From assembly GCF_009184865.1 (NCBI RefSeq), contig NZ_CP045096.1, forward strand, positions 4,774,001 through 4,838,000: DNA of 64,000 nucleotides, written 5' to 3'. Below the pieces are notes generated by a model. The model saw nothing but the letters and a program-made list of their open reading frames with translations, ran no database searches and had not been told where the DNA came from. Positions 17,780-25,730 of the stretch are shown in pieces. Numbering within the stretch: position 1 is the stretch's first letter; each line of letters starts with the position of its first letter. Source of the DNA: Streptomyces phaeolivaceus. GTDB taxonomy: Bacteria > Actinomycetota > Actinomycetes > Streptomycetales > Streptomycetaceae. The translations under genes were made by a program, and so were the position numbers.

Positions 17780-17800
17780 TTCGAAAGATTGCCTTTCGAA
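17780..17800. promoter_or_regulatory. Perfect inverted repeat between MFS and DeoR genes
   Basis: TTCGAAAG and CTTTCGAA flank a 5-base spacer. The 21-base dyad lies 9-18 bases ahead of the MFS start and 9-24 bases before the DeoR start, so binding would block both. It is the obvious operator for the DeoR protein. Confidence 0.7.
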
Positions 17801-17808
17801 CAGCCTTG

Positions 17809-18582
17809 ATGTTCAATCCGGATATGGCTGGTACAGATCGACTCAGGCAGATCACCGACGCGGTGCGGGAAGCCGGCAGCATCGGCGTCGCGGAACTGGC
17901 CGGGCTCACCGGCGCCTCGGAGATGACCGTCCGTCGTGACCTCGAAGTCCTGGCCGCGCAGGGGGTGCTCGAGCGCTATCGAGGGGGAGCCAGGAGCCTG
18001 CTGCTGCGCGGCGAGGAGCCGCCCTTCGCGCTGCGGGCCCAGGAGGGGCTGGAGGTCAAGCGGCGCATCGCCGCCGAGGCTGCCCGGCTGATCGCCGACG
18101 GCGAGTCCGTCGTCCTCGACAGCGGCACCACGTGCTTGGAGGTGGCCCGCGCCCTGGAGCACCGACGGCTCACCGTGCTGCCGCTGTCCCTGCACGCCGT
18201 GAACGCGCTGGCTGGAGCCACGCAGTTGACTCTGCTGGTTCCGGGCGGCCGACCGCGGCCGGGCGAGCTGGCGCTGACCGGTCCACTCACCACGGCGTCG
18301 CTGGCCGCCCTGCGTTTCGACACCGCGATCATCGGCTGCTGCGGACTGGACGCGGAAAATGGCCTGACCGCCTATGACCTGGACGACGCCGCCGTCAAGC
18401 GTGTGGCGATCGCCTCCTCCTGCCGGGTCATCGCTGTCGCGGAAGCCGCCAAGTTCTCGCGTACCGCACTCGGCTTCGTCGCCCCGGCCTCCGCCTTGCA
18501 CGCCGTCGTCACGGACGAGTCCGCTCCCGACGACCAGACCGACCGGCTGAGCGCGGCGGGCGTGACCATACGGAAGGTGTGA
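17809..18582 (+). CDS. DeoR/GlpR-family transcriptional regulator
   Basis: The product is about 257 residues. The N-terminal winged helix is typical (DRLRQITDAVREAGSIGVAE, then TGASEMTVRRDLEVL). The rest is the sugar-phosphate-binding domain (VLDSGTTCLEVARAL, DTAIIGCCGLDAENGLT, DDAAVKRVAIASSCRVIAVA). ATG 17809 (MFNPDMAG) or ATG 17824 (MAGTDRLRQ) may be the start; neither has a clear ribosome site, so the mRNA may be nearly leaderless. It is followed 4 bases later by a HAD gene. The pair plus the divergent transporter look like a small carbohydrate-related regulon whose transporter has since been broken. Confidence 0.85.
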   Translation: MFNPDMAGTDRLRQITDAVREAGSIGVAELAGLTGASEMTVRRDLEVLAAQGVLERYRGGARSLLLRGEEPPFALRAQEGLEVKRRIAAEAARLIADGESVVLDSGTTCLEVARALEHRRLTVLPLSLHAVNALAGATQLTLLVPGGRPRPGELALTGPLTTASLAALRFDTAIIGCCGLDAENGLTAYDLDDAAVKRVAIASSCRVIAVAEAAKFSRTALGFVAPASALHAVVTDESAPDDQTDRLSAAGVTIRKV

Positions 18583-18586
18583 CCTC

Positions 18587-19210
18587 ATGACCGGCGCTGT
18601 GTTTCTCTTCGATCTCTTCGGCGTCATCGCGCGCCTCCAGTCCGCCGAGGGCAAGGACCGGATCGTCCGGACGGCGGGCATACCTGCACCCGATTTCTGG
18701 GACGCCTACTGGACGCAGCGTCCGCCGTACGACCGCGGTGAGGTGAACGGCCCCGGCTACTGGCGCAGGGTGGCCAAGACCCTGGGCACCTGCTTCGACG
18801 ACCACCAGATCGAGCGCCTCGTCGCAGCCGACATCGCCAGTTGGAGCGGCGTCGACGACACCATGGTCGACCTCGTCGAGGAACTCGCCGCGCAGGACCG
18901 GCGGATCGCGCTTCTGTCCAACATCCCCGGAGAGTTGGCCAGCCACTACGAAGTACGCCACGCCTGGTTCGATCGCTTTGAGGTACGCGCCTTGTCCTGC
19001 CGCATCGGCCGGGCCAAACCCGACCCGGACGCCTACCGGTGGTGCCAGCGTGCCCTGCGGGTGCCACCGGACCGCGTCCTTTTCGTCGACGACCGTCAGG
19101 ACAACATCCGGGCGGCCGAGGCCGTCGGCATGCGGGGGCACCTCTTCACCACCGCGGCCCGGCTGAGAGAACGCCTCGCCCAGAGCGAAGCTGAGTCATC
19201 TCGACCATGA
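18587..19210 (+). CDS. HAD-superfamily (IA) hydrolase
   Basis: The 207-residue product has HAD motif I as VFLFDLFGVI (nucleophile Asp9), motif II as IALLSNIPGELA, and the final acidic motif as VLFVDDRQDNIRAAEAVG. The second Asp of the usual DxD is Phe, as in the DLFGV group, which includes haloacid dehalogenase-like and some phosphatase members. It follows the DeoR gene by 4 bases, so it is probably co-transcribed and acts on a metabolite related to the regulator's ligand. Confidence 0.8.
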   Translation: MTGAVFLFDLFGVIARLQSAEGKDRIVRTAGIPAPDFWDAYWTQRPPYDRGEVNGPGYWRRVAKTLGTCFDDHQIERLVAADIASWSGVDDTMVDLVEELAAQDRRIALLSNIPGELASHYEVRHAWFDRFEVRALSCRIGRAKPDPDAYRWCQRALRVPPDRVLFVDDRQDNIRAAEAVGMRGHLFTTAARLRERLAQSEAESSRP

Positions 19211-19316
19211 CTCTCGGACCCGTCACCGGCACCCATCGCGCTCCGGAAATCCCAAGAGAGTTCCTGTCCGAAGACGCCATCTGGCAACGGCACGGTCCAC
19301 TTCATGCAGCAGTTGT

Positions 19317-19341
19317 ACTTGAGTCTCCCGTATGGGGAGAC
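19317..19341 (+). promoter_or_regulatory. MerR-type operator ahead of the MerR pseudogene
   Basis: It reads ACTTGAGTCTCC, five bases, GGGGAGAC, the same as the site at 14025-14049 except in the centre. It has outlived the gene it controlled. Confidence 0.65.
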
Positions 19342-19357
19342 CCCAGGGTGGGTCCCC

Positions 19358-19868
19358 ATGAACAGCGACACCCTCTTTCCCATCGGTGCACTGGCCCAGC
19401 GGACCGCCCTCATGGTCAGGGCGATCCGGTTCTACTCCGATTCCCGGATCGTGACGCCGGCCGACCTCAGGCCGGCCGCATACCGGCTCTACGAAACGGT
19501 GCCGTCGCCCGGCTGGCTCTCGTGCGCACCCTGCGCGCACTCGGACTCGACCTGCCGACCAACCGCAAGGTCGTGGACCGGGAGATCTCCCTGCCCCGCG
19601 TCGCAGCGGCACCCACCGAGGCCCGGGACGTACAGACCTGGACGCTGCGCCTGCAGTGTTCGCTGCCCACCGTGGCCCAGGCACGGCTCCACTGCCCAGG
19701 GCCGGTCTCCGGTCGGACAACGAACTTGCTGCGCCCCTCATAGGCCACTGGATGATCGGATTCCAAGCTGACCAGGACCTCGCCTGGGCCCTGCTACTCG
19801 AAGACGGCGGCTTGGGCGGACGGGACGCAGGCCCTGTTGCCCGCGCCTTCCTGCAGAAGGCCCAGTAA
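19358..19868 (+). pseudogene. Decayed MerR-family regulator
   Basis: ATG 19358 opens LFPIGALAQRTALMVRAIRF, then YRLYE, closely resembling the intact MerR at 13071-14009. Near 19500 the frame shifts to VARLALVRTLRALGLDL and DREISLPRVAAAPTEA. A third frame supplies a C-terminal piece (IGHWMIGFQADQDLAW) up to 19868. At least two frame changes and a large internal deletion are needed to explain it. It is a paralog or second copy of the intact regulator, retaining the matching operator. Confidence 0.7.
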
Positions 19869-19954
19869 CCAGACCTCGAGCACGGCCCCGGCGCGGGCCG
19901 GACGGCGGCAGACCAGCCCTCGTATCACTGACCAGAAGGCCGAGAGGTACACGC

Positions 19955-20785
19955 ATGCGGATCTACATCAGCGCCGACATGGAAGGCGTGACCGGCCTCG
20001 TCGACGCCGCCGACGTCCAGCCGGACGGGCGGGACTACGAACGTGGGCGTCTGCTCATGGCCGAGGACGTCAACGCCGCAGTGCGCGGCGCACTCGCAGC
20101 CGGGGCAACCGACATCCTCGTCAACGACGCGCACGGTCCGATGCGCAACCTCCTCCCCGAGACCCTGCATCCGGCAGCACGCCTGGTAAGGGGCAAACCC
20201 AAGACCATGGGCATGCTGGCCGGCCTCGAACCAGGGCACGATGCCATGGTTTGCATTGGCTATCACTCCCGGGCCGGATCTCCTGGCGTGCTGAGCCACA
20301 GCTTCATGGGCCACGAGATCGAGGACATGTGGCTCAACGACCGGCCCGTGGGAGAAATCGGGCTCGCCCAGGCCACAGCGGCAGCACTCGGCGTCCCGCT
20401 GGTCGCGCTCACCGGTGATGACATCGCCTGCGCGGAAGCGACGGCTTGGGACGACTCGATCACCACCGTGACCGTGAAGCACGCGCACGGTCGCTTCGCG
20501 GCAGATCTACGCCCCATGGCACAAGCGCACCAGGACATCGAAGCGGCCGTCGCCACCGTGCTCTCGACACGGCCGCTAGCAGCCGCAGCCACCAGGGAGC
20601 AGTCCACCCTGGCTGTGCGATGGCAGTCGACATCCGTGGCAACCACTCTGGCAGGAATCCCAGGGGTCACCACGACAGACAGCAGAACCACCCAGGCAAC
20701 AGGCGAACTGCCCGCCCTGTACCGCCTCTTCGGTATATGGATGCGGGTAGCGGCGTCTCTCACCAGCCAAGCGCCCTACTGCTGA
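19955..20785 (+). CDS. M55-family D-aminopeptidase (DppA-like)
   Basis: The 276-residue product starts MRIYISADMEGVTGLVDA, with the metal ligands Asp8 and Glu10 of the DppA fold. His60 (NDAHGPMRN), His near 104 (IGYHSRAGSPG) and the following SHSFMGHEIED complete the zinc and active-site set. Members release D-amino acids, especially D-Ala, from D-peptides. It stands alone after the MerR pseudogene. The presence of a D-Ala-D-Ala-ligase-like gene 5 kb further in the same island hints at shared D-peptide metabolism, but that is inference. Confidence 0.85.
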   Translation: MRIYISADMEGVTGLVDAADVQPDGRDYERGRLLMAEDVNAAVRGALAAGATDILVNDAHGPMRNLLPETLHPAARLVRGKPKTMGMLAGLEPGHDAMVCIGYHSRAGSPGVLSHSFMGHEIEDMWLNDRPVGEIGLAQATAAALGVPLVALTGDDIACAEATAWDDSITTVTVKHAHGRFAADLRPMAQAHQDIEAAVATVLSTRPLAAAATREQSTLAVRWQSTSVATTLAGIPGVTTTDSRTTQATGELPALYRLFGIWMRVAASLTSQAPYC

Positions 20786-20920
20786 AGCCGTCGGTGCAGT
20801 GCGACGACTTTGCACTCGCCGAGACACCTCCCTCGTGCAGGAAGTGCCCCAACCGCGCATCCCCGAAGGCCAGCTGACCGCCGTCCCTGCAGTGGTGGCT
20901 CGATCCAAGGAGCCGGGACA

Positions 20921-21514
20921 ATGGACCTCATGAACGCACCACCCACACTGTCTGCCACGGAGATCACCACGGATCGTCTCCAGCTGCGAAAAGCGCACAC
21001 TGCCGACATCGACGGCCTCATCGAGCTCCAGACCGATCCACAGGTCCGTGCCCACCTCGGCGGCCCGCGGCCCCGTAGCGTCGTCGAGCAGTACTTCGAC
21101 GCGAATGGCATCAGCGCCATTGCCGCCAAGCCCGGTACCTACGTCATCGCCGACAAGGAAACTGACCGGTTCATCGGGACACTCGTACTCGACCGCCGTT
21201 CCGCCGACCTTCCCGGACACGTCACCGAGGAAGGCTCGGAGCTGGAGCTGACCTACCTGCTCCGGCGCGGCAGTTGGGGTGCGGGACTGGCATTCGAGGC
21301 CGCCACGGCTATGTTGCGCGCCGCCGCCGGTGAGCTGCCCGACCAGCCGGTCCTGGTCGTGACCCAGACGGCCAACGAGCGTTCCCTCAAGCTCGCCATC
21401 CGCCTCGGCTTCCAGTGCATCGGCACCTTCAAGGCGCATGACGCGGAGCAAACCCTCGCCGTAGCCGACCTGCACTCATTCAAGGCCCGGTCTCCTCTCT
21501 CTGACCCACGCTGA
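20921..21514 (+). CDS. GNAT-family acetyltransferase, RimJ/RimL type
   Basis: The 197-residue product starts at ATG 20921, preceded by AAGGAG. TDRLQLRKAHTADIDGLIEL, LTYLLRRGSWGAGLAFEAA and TQTANERSLKLAIRLGF are the standard blocks of this family. It resembles the gene at 23457-24005 (TERLVLRESEARDRAAFIEL and TQTANDRAMRLAAKLGF), so the two may be distant duplicates. The substrate is unknown. Confidence 0.8.
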   Translation: MDLMNAPPTLSATEITTDRLQLRKAHTADIDGLIELQTDPQVRAHLGGPRPRSVVEQYFDANGISAIAAKPGTYVIADKETDRFIGTLVLDRRSADLPGHVTEEGSELELTYLLRRGSWGAGLAFEAATAMLRAAAGELPDQPVLVVTQTANERSLKLAIRLGFQCIGTFKAHDAEQTLAVADLHSFKARSPLSDPR

Positions 21515-21540
21515 AAAGTAGGGCGCGAGCCTCCACCATC

Positions 21541-21835
21541 CACGATGCGTTTGCAATCCGGGGCCAGGCCGGACGCCGCCATGCCCTCGATCCGGTGCGG
21601 CACCACCGATCCCGCCACCGGCCTTGGCGCTGGCCCCGCTGCCGCGGAGGTCGGCTCGGTCAGCACCACGGCCACCCTGACCCGGGCATCCACCAGACGC
21701 CGAAGTGCGCGTTCCGCCTCACCGAGCGCGGCCTGCACCCGCTCGGCCTCCTCCCGCCGCCGTGCGCATCTTCTTCTCCCGGGCCTCCAGCAGATCGAGC
21801 ACCGACGGCATCAGCCACTTCCGCAAGCGACGTGA
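21541..21835 (-). pseudogene. Remnant of a small conserved protein
   Basis: Two minus-strand frames join to give KWLMPSVLDLLEAREKKMRT, then after a shift in a GGCGG run REEAERVQAALGEAERALRR, and finally VVPHRIEGMAASGLAPDC. This coiled-coil-like protein resembles short Streptomyces proteins found near transposases. Its role is unknown. The shift makes it non-functional. Confidence 0.4.
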
Positions 21836-22141
21836 ATGGACAAGCCGCGCCCATCTCTCCCGCCGACAACCGGAGTTCATGTCAGCCCAGCCTCACCAAA
21901 CGATCGCGTTCGGAAGCGGATGGCTTCTGACATGGGTCACAGCGAGGCAACAGTGGTGTTGCACCGCCCCCCGCCCCTCGCTGCAGTTTGAACTGGTCAT
22001 ATATTCCGCAAAGGGCATAAATCGGCCTTCCAGGAGATGGCGGCATAAACCAGGCGTTCATGCCCTGGAGGAGGCAGATACGGACGGAGGTCATCTGAAC
22101 CGCTCCGCATCTGATTGAGGCTCGCTGTCCGCTGAGAAAGC

Positions 22142-22225
22142 CGCACCGAACTCCACGACGCCTTCGTCTCCCTGGCCTACAGTCTCATCTGCCGGCGACA
22201 GCTTCGGAAGCCCAAGCACGACTGA
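22142..22225 (+). pseudogene. C-terminal scrap of an IS5-type transposase
   Basis: The last 27 residues read TELHDAFVSLAYSLICRRQL and end RKPKHD before a stop, like the tail of an IS5-family transposase. Nothing else of the element is visible. The surrounding 21.8-22.4 kb is otherwise gene-free. Confidence 0.5.
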
Positions 22226-22435
22226 TCGGTTTCAAGGCAGCCAGGGCCCCCAGAGGGCTGCTTCAGAATGTTGGCACTCTCCGCATCACGGCGAGGCGGG
22301 GGAGATGATCATGGGAGCAGAGCCGTCGAGCCCTCCGAGTCGCAGGGTTAGGGCGTGTATCGGAAGTGGATCACTGTCGAGGCTAGGCTTCCAGAATCAC
22401 CTCCTTCGACAAGTCGACCCGGGGAGTCTGACCAA

Positions 22436-23137
22436 GTGGCCAGCGTGGTTTTGGTTCACGGCCTGTATCACCAGCCTGAGCACTTCATCCAGGTTGCTGA
22501 GGGCCTGCGAGCGGCAGGCGTGGACGTGGTTACTCCCGAACTGCACCGGGGCTCCTTGACTGCGGATACGGCGGCGGTGCAGGCCGTCGTTGACGTGCTA
22601 GCCGAGCCTCCCCTGGTTCTGGGCCACTCCTACGGGGGATCGGTGATCACCGGTCTGCGCGGAGTCGGGCGTCTGGTGTACCTGGCGGCCTTCGTGCCGG
22701 ATGTGCATGAGAGTGCGGCGAGCTTGGGCGATGCATCCGTCCAGTTGAAGTCCGCCATCGAGCCGCAGGCAGACGGTTCTACGCGCCTTGCCCCAAGCCG
22801 GGCCGTGCAGGCACTGTATGCAGACTGCCCTGAGCACCTGGCTGCTTGGGCAGTGGGACTGCTACGAGCCCAAGCGGCAGGCTGCGGGCGGGGAGTCCCC
22901 GAACGTCAAGGCTGGAAGCACACCCCTTCCGTCTACGTCGTCTGCACGGAGGACCGGGCTATCGACCCGGGTCTCCAACAGGTCATGGCCGCGCGCTGCG
23001 CCTCCGTTCGCAAGTGGGAGACGGGCCACTCTCCGTTTGTCGGACAGCCGGAGCTGGTCATCGACCTGGTGCTGGAACTGCTCGATGCCCCCGACGCACT
23101 GGGCGGAACCGACGGGGGGATTACAGCCACTCGTTGA
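22436..23137 (+). CDS. Alpha/beta hydrolase
   Basis: The product has about 233 residues from GTG 22436 (VASVVLVHGLYHQPEHFI). The nucleophile Ser is in VLGHSYGGSVI, the acid is probably Asp in VVCTEDRAIDPGL and the His is in WETGHSPFVGQPE, in the correct order. It resembles small esterase-like hydrolases related to plant salicylate-esterase/MhpC-type proteins. The substrate cannot be told. Its 3' end abuts a transposase remnant on the other strand. Confidence 0.8.
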   Translation: MASVVLVHGLYHQPEHFIQVAEGLRAAGVDVVTPELHRGSLTADTAAVQAVVDVLAEPPLVLGHSYGGSVITGLRGVGRLVYLAAFVPDVHESAASLGDASVQLKSAIEPQADGSTRLAPSRAVQALYADCPEHLAAWAVGLLRAQAAGCGRGVPERQGWKHTPSVYVVCTEDRAIDPGLQQVMAARCASVRKWETGHSPFVGQPELVIDLVLELLDAPDALGGTDGGITATR

Positions 23138-23370
23138 TGGCCGCGAGAGGACGGTCGCTTCGTAGCGGACCGCGAGCTTGTAGTCCCGCGTGGCCACGGC
23201 CGCTGCCTTTTGGGGTGATTGATGCACGTGGCGAGCCTTGTAGCCCTGCGGGTCGAACTTGGGCGGCCGTCCGCCACGGGAACCGCGCTTCTTGCGATTG
23301 CGGGCCTGGTCGGCCTTGTCCGGGATGGTGCAGCGGATGACACGCCGCGACGGCGCCACCCGCCAAATCA
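23121..23370 (-). pseudogene. IS5-family transposase C-terminal remnant
   Basis: The minus strand reads KKRGSRGGRPPKFDPQGYKA, then VATRDYKLAVRYEATVL and, in another frame, LAAINEWL before a stop. These are C-terminal motifs of an IS5-type DDE transposase. The middle is scrambled by frameshifts and no catalytic residues remain apart from the tail. Confidence 0.6.
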
Positions 23371-23456
23371 CTGCAGAACGAGATCCGTTGGAGCCCACAC
23401 GACCCGCAACTGCCCGCACTGTCAACAACCAGTAACCATCGTGGCGACCGCCTAGC

Positions 23457-24005
23457 TCAACCGGACGGCGTGACCGAGGACCACACGCCGAACCACTGCT
23501 CGGCGCCGTACTCCTTGAACCGCTCCACCTCGGTGAACCCCAGCTTCGCTGCGAGGCGCATCGCGCGGTCGTTGGCGGTCTGGGTGGCGAGCACCACCGG
23601 CTCGCTGGGGAGTACGTCGGCAAACCAGTCGAGTGCCGCTGCGCACGCCTCGGCGGCGTACCCGCATCCCCACGCTTCCGGCAGGAACATGTAGCCGAGC
23701 TCGGCTTCCCCGGCATCCGGGCGGACGTGCCCCGGACGCTGTGCGTCGCGCGGATCGAACGTGATCATGCCGATCATCGCTCCGTCGAGTTCGATCACGA
23801 AAAGGCCAGGGCGCCGCCCGGGCACCTCGGGCACCGCGCGTTCGAGCTCATCACGCGGTCGAGGGCCACCGATGTAGGTGCCCACCTCTGGCGATGCGAA
23901 CAGCTCGATGAACGCCGCGCGGTCCCGAGCCTCGGACTCGCGGAGCACGAGCCGTTCGGTCCTAATCGGGGCAGGGGGCCAGGCGACGGGTCCGAGTCCA
24001 GTCAT
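23457..24005 (-). CDS. GNAT-family acetyltransferase
   Basis: The 182-residue product starts at ATG 24005 (MTGLGPVAWPPAPIRTERLV). Blocks ELGYMFLPEAWGCGYAAEAC and TQTANDRAMRLAAKLGFTEV are typical of RimJ/RimL-type enzymes. The C-terminus EQWFGVWSSV is complete. It is monocistronic, on the opposite strand to the neighbouring ImmA remnant. The substrate is unknown. Confidence 0.8.
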   Translation of the reverse strand: MTGLGPVAWPPAPIRTERLVLRESEARDRAAFIELFASPEVGTYIGGPRPRDELERAVPEVPGRRPGLFVIELDGAMIGMITFDPRDAQRPGHVRPDAGEAELGYMFLPEAWGCGYAAEACAAALDWFADVLPSEPVVLATQTANDRAMRLAAKLGFTEVERFKEYGAEQWFGVWSSVTPSG

Positions 24006-24143
24006 GGCGGGCAACCTATCGCACACCCGTGAGAGTGATCCGAAAGAGAAGGCCCAGCAGATCGCGGAGTGCGGGTATCACCAACGCTCTCACGGAGAGT
24101 GCGATGACGAGCAGGCGGACAACGAGGCGTCAACATCCGCGAG

Positions 24144-24749
24144 GTGCCGACGCCGATGCACCGCATCCCCGCCGGGCACGGGCAGCGCACACGCCAGTCG
24201 GCGCGTCCTCCACGACGACGCAGTGAGCGGGACGCCGCTGCGAAGGCTGGGCACTTGGTCATGCACCTTGACGCTGAGCCTGGCAGCCGCATTGTCGAGA
24301 ACCAGGCGCACGACTTCGCCGCCGAGTTCTTGATGCCCAGCGCCGAGATCCTCGCGGAATTGCCGCAGAGGCTCGACTGGGAGGAGCTCTATGCGCTGAA
24401 GCGACGCTGGGGCACTTCCCTCAAAGCCCTCGTCTACCGTGCCCATGCCTTCGGCGCCTTCCGGGAGACAACGCACAAGCGAGCCATGATGATGCTCTCT
24501 CAGCACGGCGATCCCGAGCCTTGCGACCTCGGCCCCCGCGAAGCACCCCTCCTGCTGGAAAAGGCAGTCCGTCTTTGTGAGGAGACGGGCGTTTCGTTCG
24601 ATGAGCTTGTCTCCCGTTCGGGCCTGCCCTTCGAGCTGGCAAACGAGGTCTACGCGACCGCGCCCATGACGAGGCCGCGCCTTGCCGTGGACGTTTCTGA
24701 GGGTGAGAAGCCGACCGTCCCTGAGGTCCTGACGCTCTTCCCCAGCTGA
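24144..24749 (+). pseudogene. ImmA/IrrE-type protein lacking its zinc site
   Basis: From about 24233 the frame matches an ImmA/IrrE metallopeptidase-like protein: GHLVMHLDAEPGSRIVENQA, then HDFAAEFLMPSAEILAELPQ and a C-terminal region (RRWGTSLKALVYRAHAFG). The normal HELGHLVMH zinc motif reads AAKAGHLVMH, so the first His and the catalytic Glu are gone. The preceding 30 residues from GTG 24144 are low-complexity and unrelated. The N-terminal helix-turn-helix half is missing. I treat it as 5'-truncated and catalytically dead. Confidence 0.6.
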
Positions 24750-24807
24750 TGGTCATCCTCAGCCGGGGGTTGGCTGGGGCGGTGGCGCGAGCATGCCAGC
24801 AGGCAAC

Positions 24808-25170
24808 TCACAGACCGGTAACGGGCTGCCCTGTGAGGGCTTGGGCGATCTGCCAGAGCTGGCCGCCACGTGACGCCTTCACGAGAACCACGTCGTCGGG
24901 GCGAAGGATGGAGTCGAGGTAGGCGGCAGCGGTGGCGTTGTCACCCACCAGGGCGATGTCGGGAACGCCCGCCGCGCCGGCCGCGAGAGCGAGCTGTTTG
25001 GCGAGGTCTCCGCCTACCGCCACGACGAGATCTACCTCGGTCTCGGCTGCGAAGCGGCCGATTTCGCGGTGGGCTTCCACTGCTTCGTCGCCCAGCTCCA
25101 GCATCTCTCCGAGTACGGCGATCCTCCGGCCGCCTGCGGCCTCGGTCGTGTCGCCGTCTGCCTCGGTCAT
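24808..25170 (-). CDS. Free-standing MurF C-terminal-domain protein
   Basis: The 120-residue product reads GRRIAVLGEMLELGDEAVEA, HREIG, then VDLVVAVGGDLAKQLALAAG and DDVVLVKASRGGQLWQIAQA, the C-terminal domain of the Mur ligase MurF. The ATP-binding and UMAG-binding domains are absent. ATG 25170 overlaps the stop of the C39-like gene by one base (TAATG), so translation is coupled. It is either an in-frame deletion that kept the original start, or a genuine partner domain. Mur ligases join an amino acid or dipeptide to an acyl chain; this domain alone would bind the incoming amine but not ATP. Confidence 0.7.
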   Translation of the reverse strand: MTEADGDTTEAAGGRRIAVLGEMLELGDEAVEAHREIGRFAAETEVDLVVAVGGDLAKQLALAAGAAGVPDIALVGDNATAAAYLDSILRPDDVVLVKASRGGQLWQIAQALTGQPVTGL

Positions 25171-25718
25171 TAAGACTCTCCGTCGGGGATCAGGGGCGCG
25201 AAGATGATCGCGCGGCCGGTGTAGGAAGGGGACAGTCGGCTGAGGGGAACCCGGTCGTGCGTCTGGCCCCAGGCCGAGGGGTCTCGGATGAAGATCGTTG
25301 GATCGGGACCTTCCTCGTAACCGTGAAGGATGACGAGGTGGCCGCCCGAGCGGCCGTCGTCGGGGAGCTGCTCGGTGACAGACACGATCAGCGGTGCATG
25401 TTCGAGTCGGGCGAGAAGGTCTTGGACCGGCACGGGCTCTGCGAGGGCAGGGACCCCGAGGTCGGTCGCCAGGCTCGCGATCCCCGCGTGGAGTGCTCCA
25501 CGCGGGGTCAGAACCTCGTGCTTGACCGCGAGCTTCAGCAGTTCCGTGACCGTGGGTGCCTCGCGCCCGTAGGCGAGCAGGATCATTCTCAGCGACGCCA
25601 GGCCACACGCCCGGTTGGACCACTCGATCCTGTCCCCGAGCGCCCAACCGCCGTGCAGATCCCACTCGGCGGGGTCGATGAGCTGTCGGCACATGGGGAC
25701 ATCGTGGACGCGCGGCAC
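25170..25718 (-). CDS. C39-like cysteine peptidase/acyltransferase
   Basis: The 182-residue product carries Cys in SNRACGLASLRMILLAYG, His in GGHLVILHGYEEG and Asp in IFIRDPSAWG, a complete papain-like C39 triad. There is no signal peptide or membrane segment. GTG 25718 is 12 bases after the ligase stop and follows TAGGAG; ATG 25694 is in frame. C39 enzymes cleave after double-glycine leaders, and relatives join or cut small peptides. In this operon it could process or transfer the peptide built by the ligase genes. Its stop overlaps the next start. Confidence 0.75.
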   Translation of the reverse strand: MPRVHDVPMCRQLIDPAEWDLHGGWALGDRIEWSNRACGLASLRMILLAYGREAPTVTELLKLAVKHEVLTPRGALHAGIASLATDLGVPALAEPVPVQDLLARLEHAPLIVSVTEQLPDDGRSGGHLVILHGYEEGPDPTIFIRDPSAWGQTHDRVPLSRLSPSYTGRAIIFAPLIPDGES

Positions 25719-25730
25719 AGCGGCAGGCTC

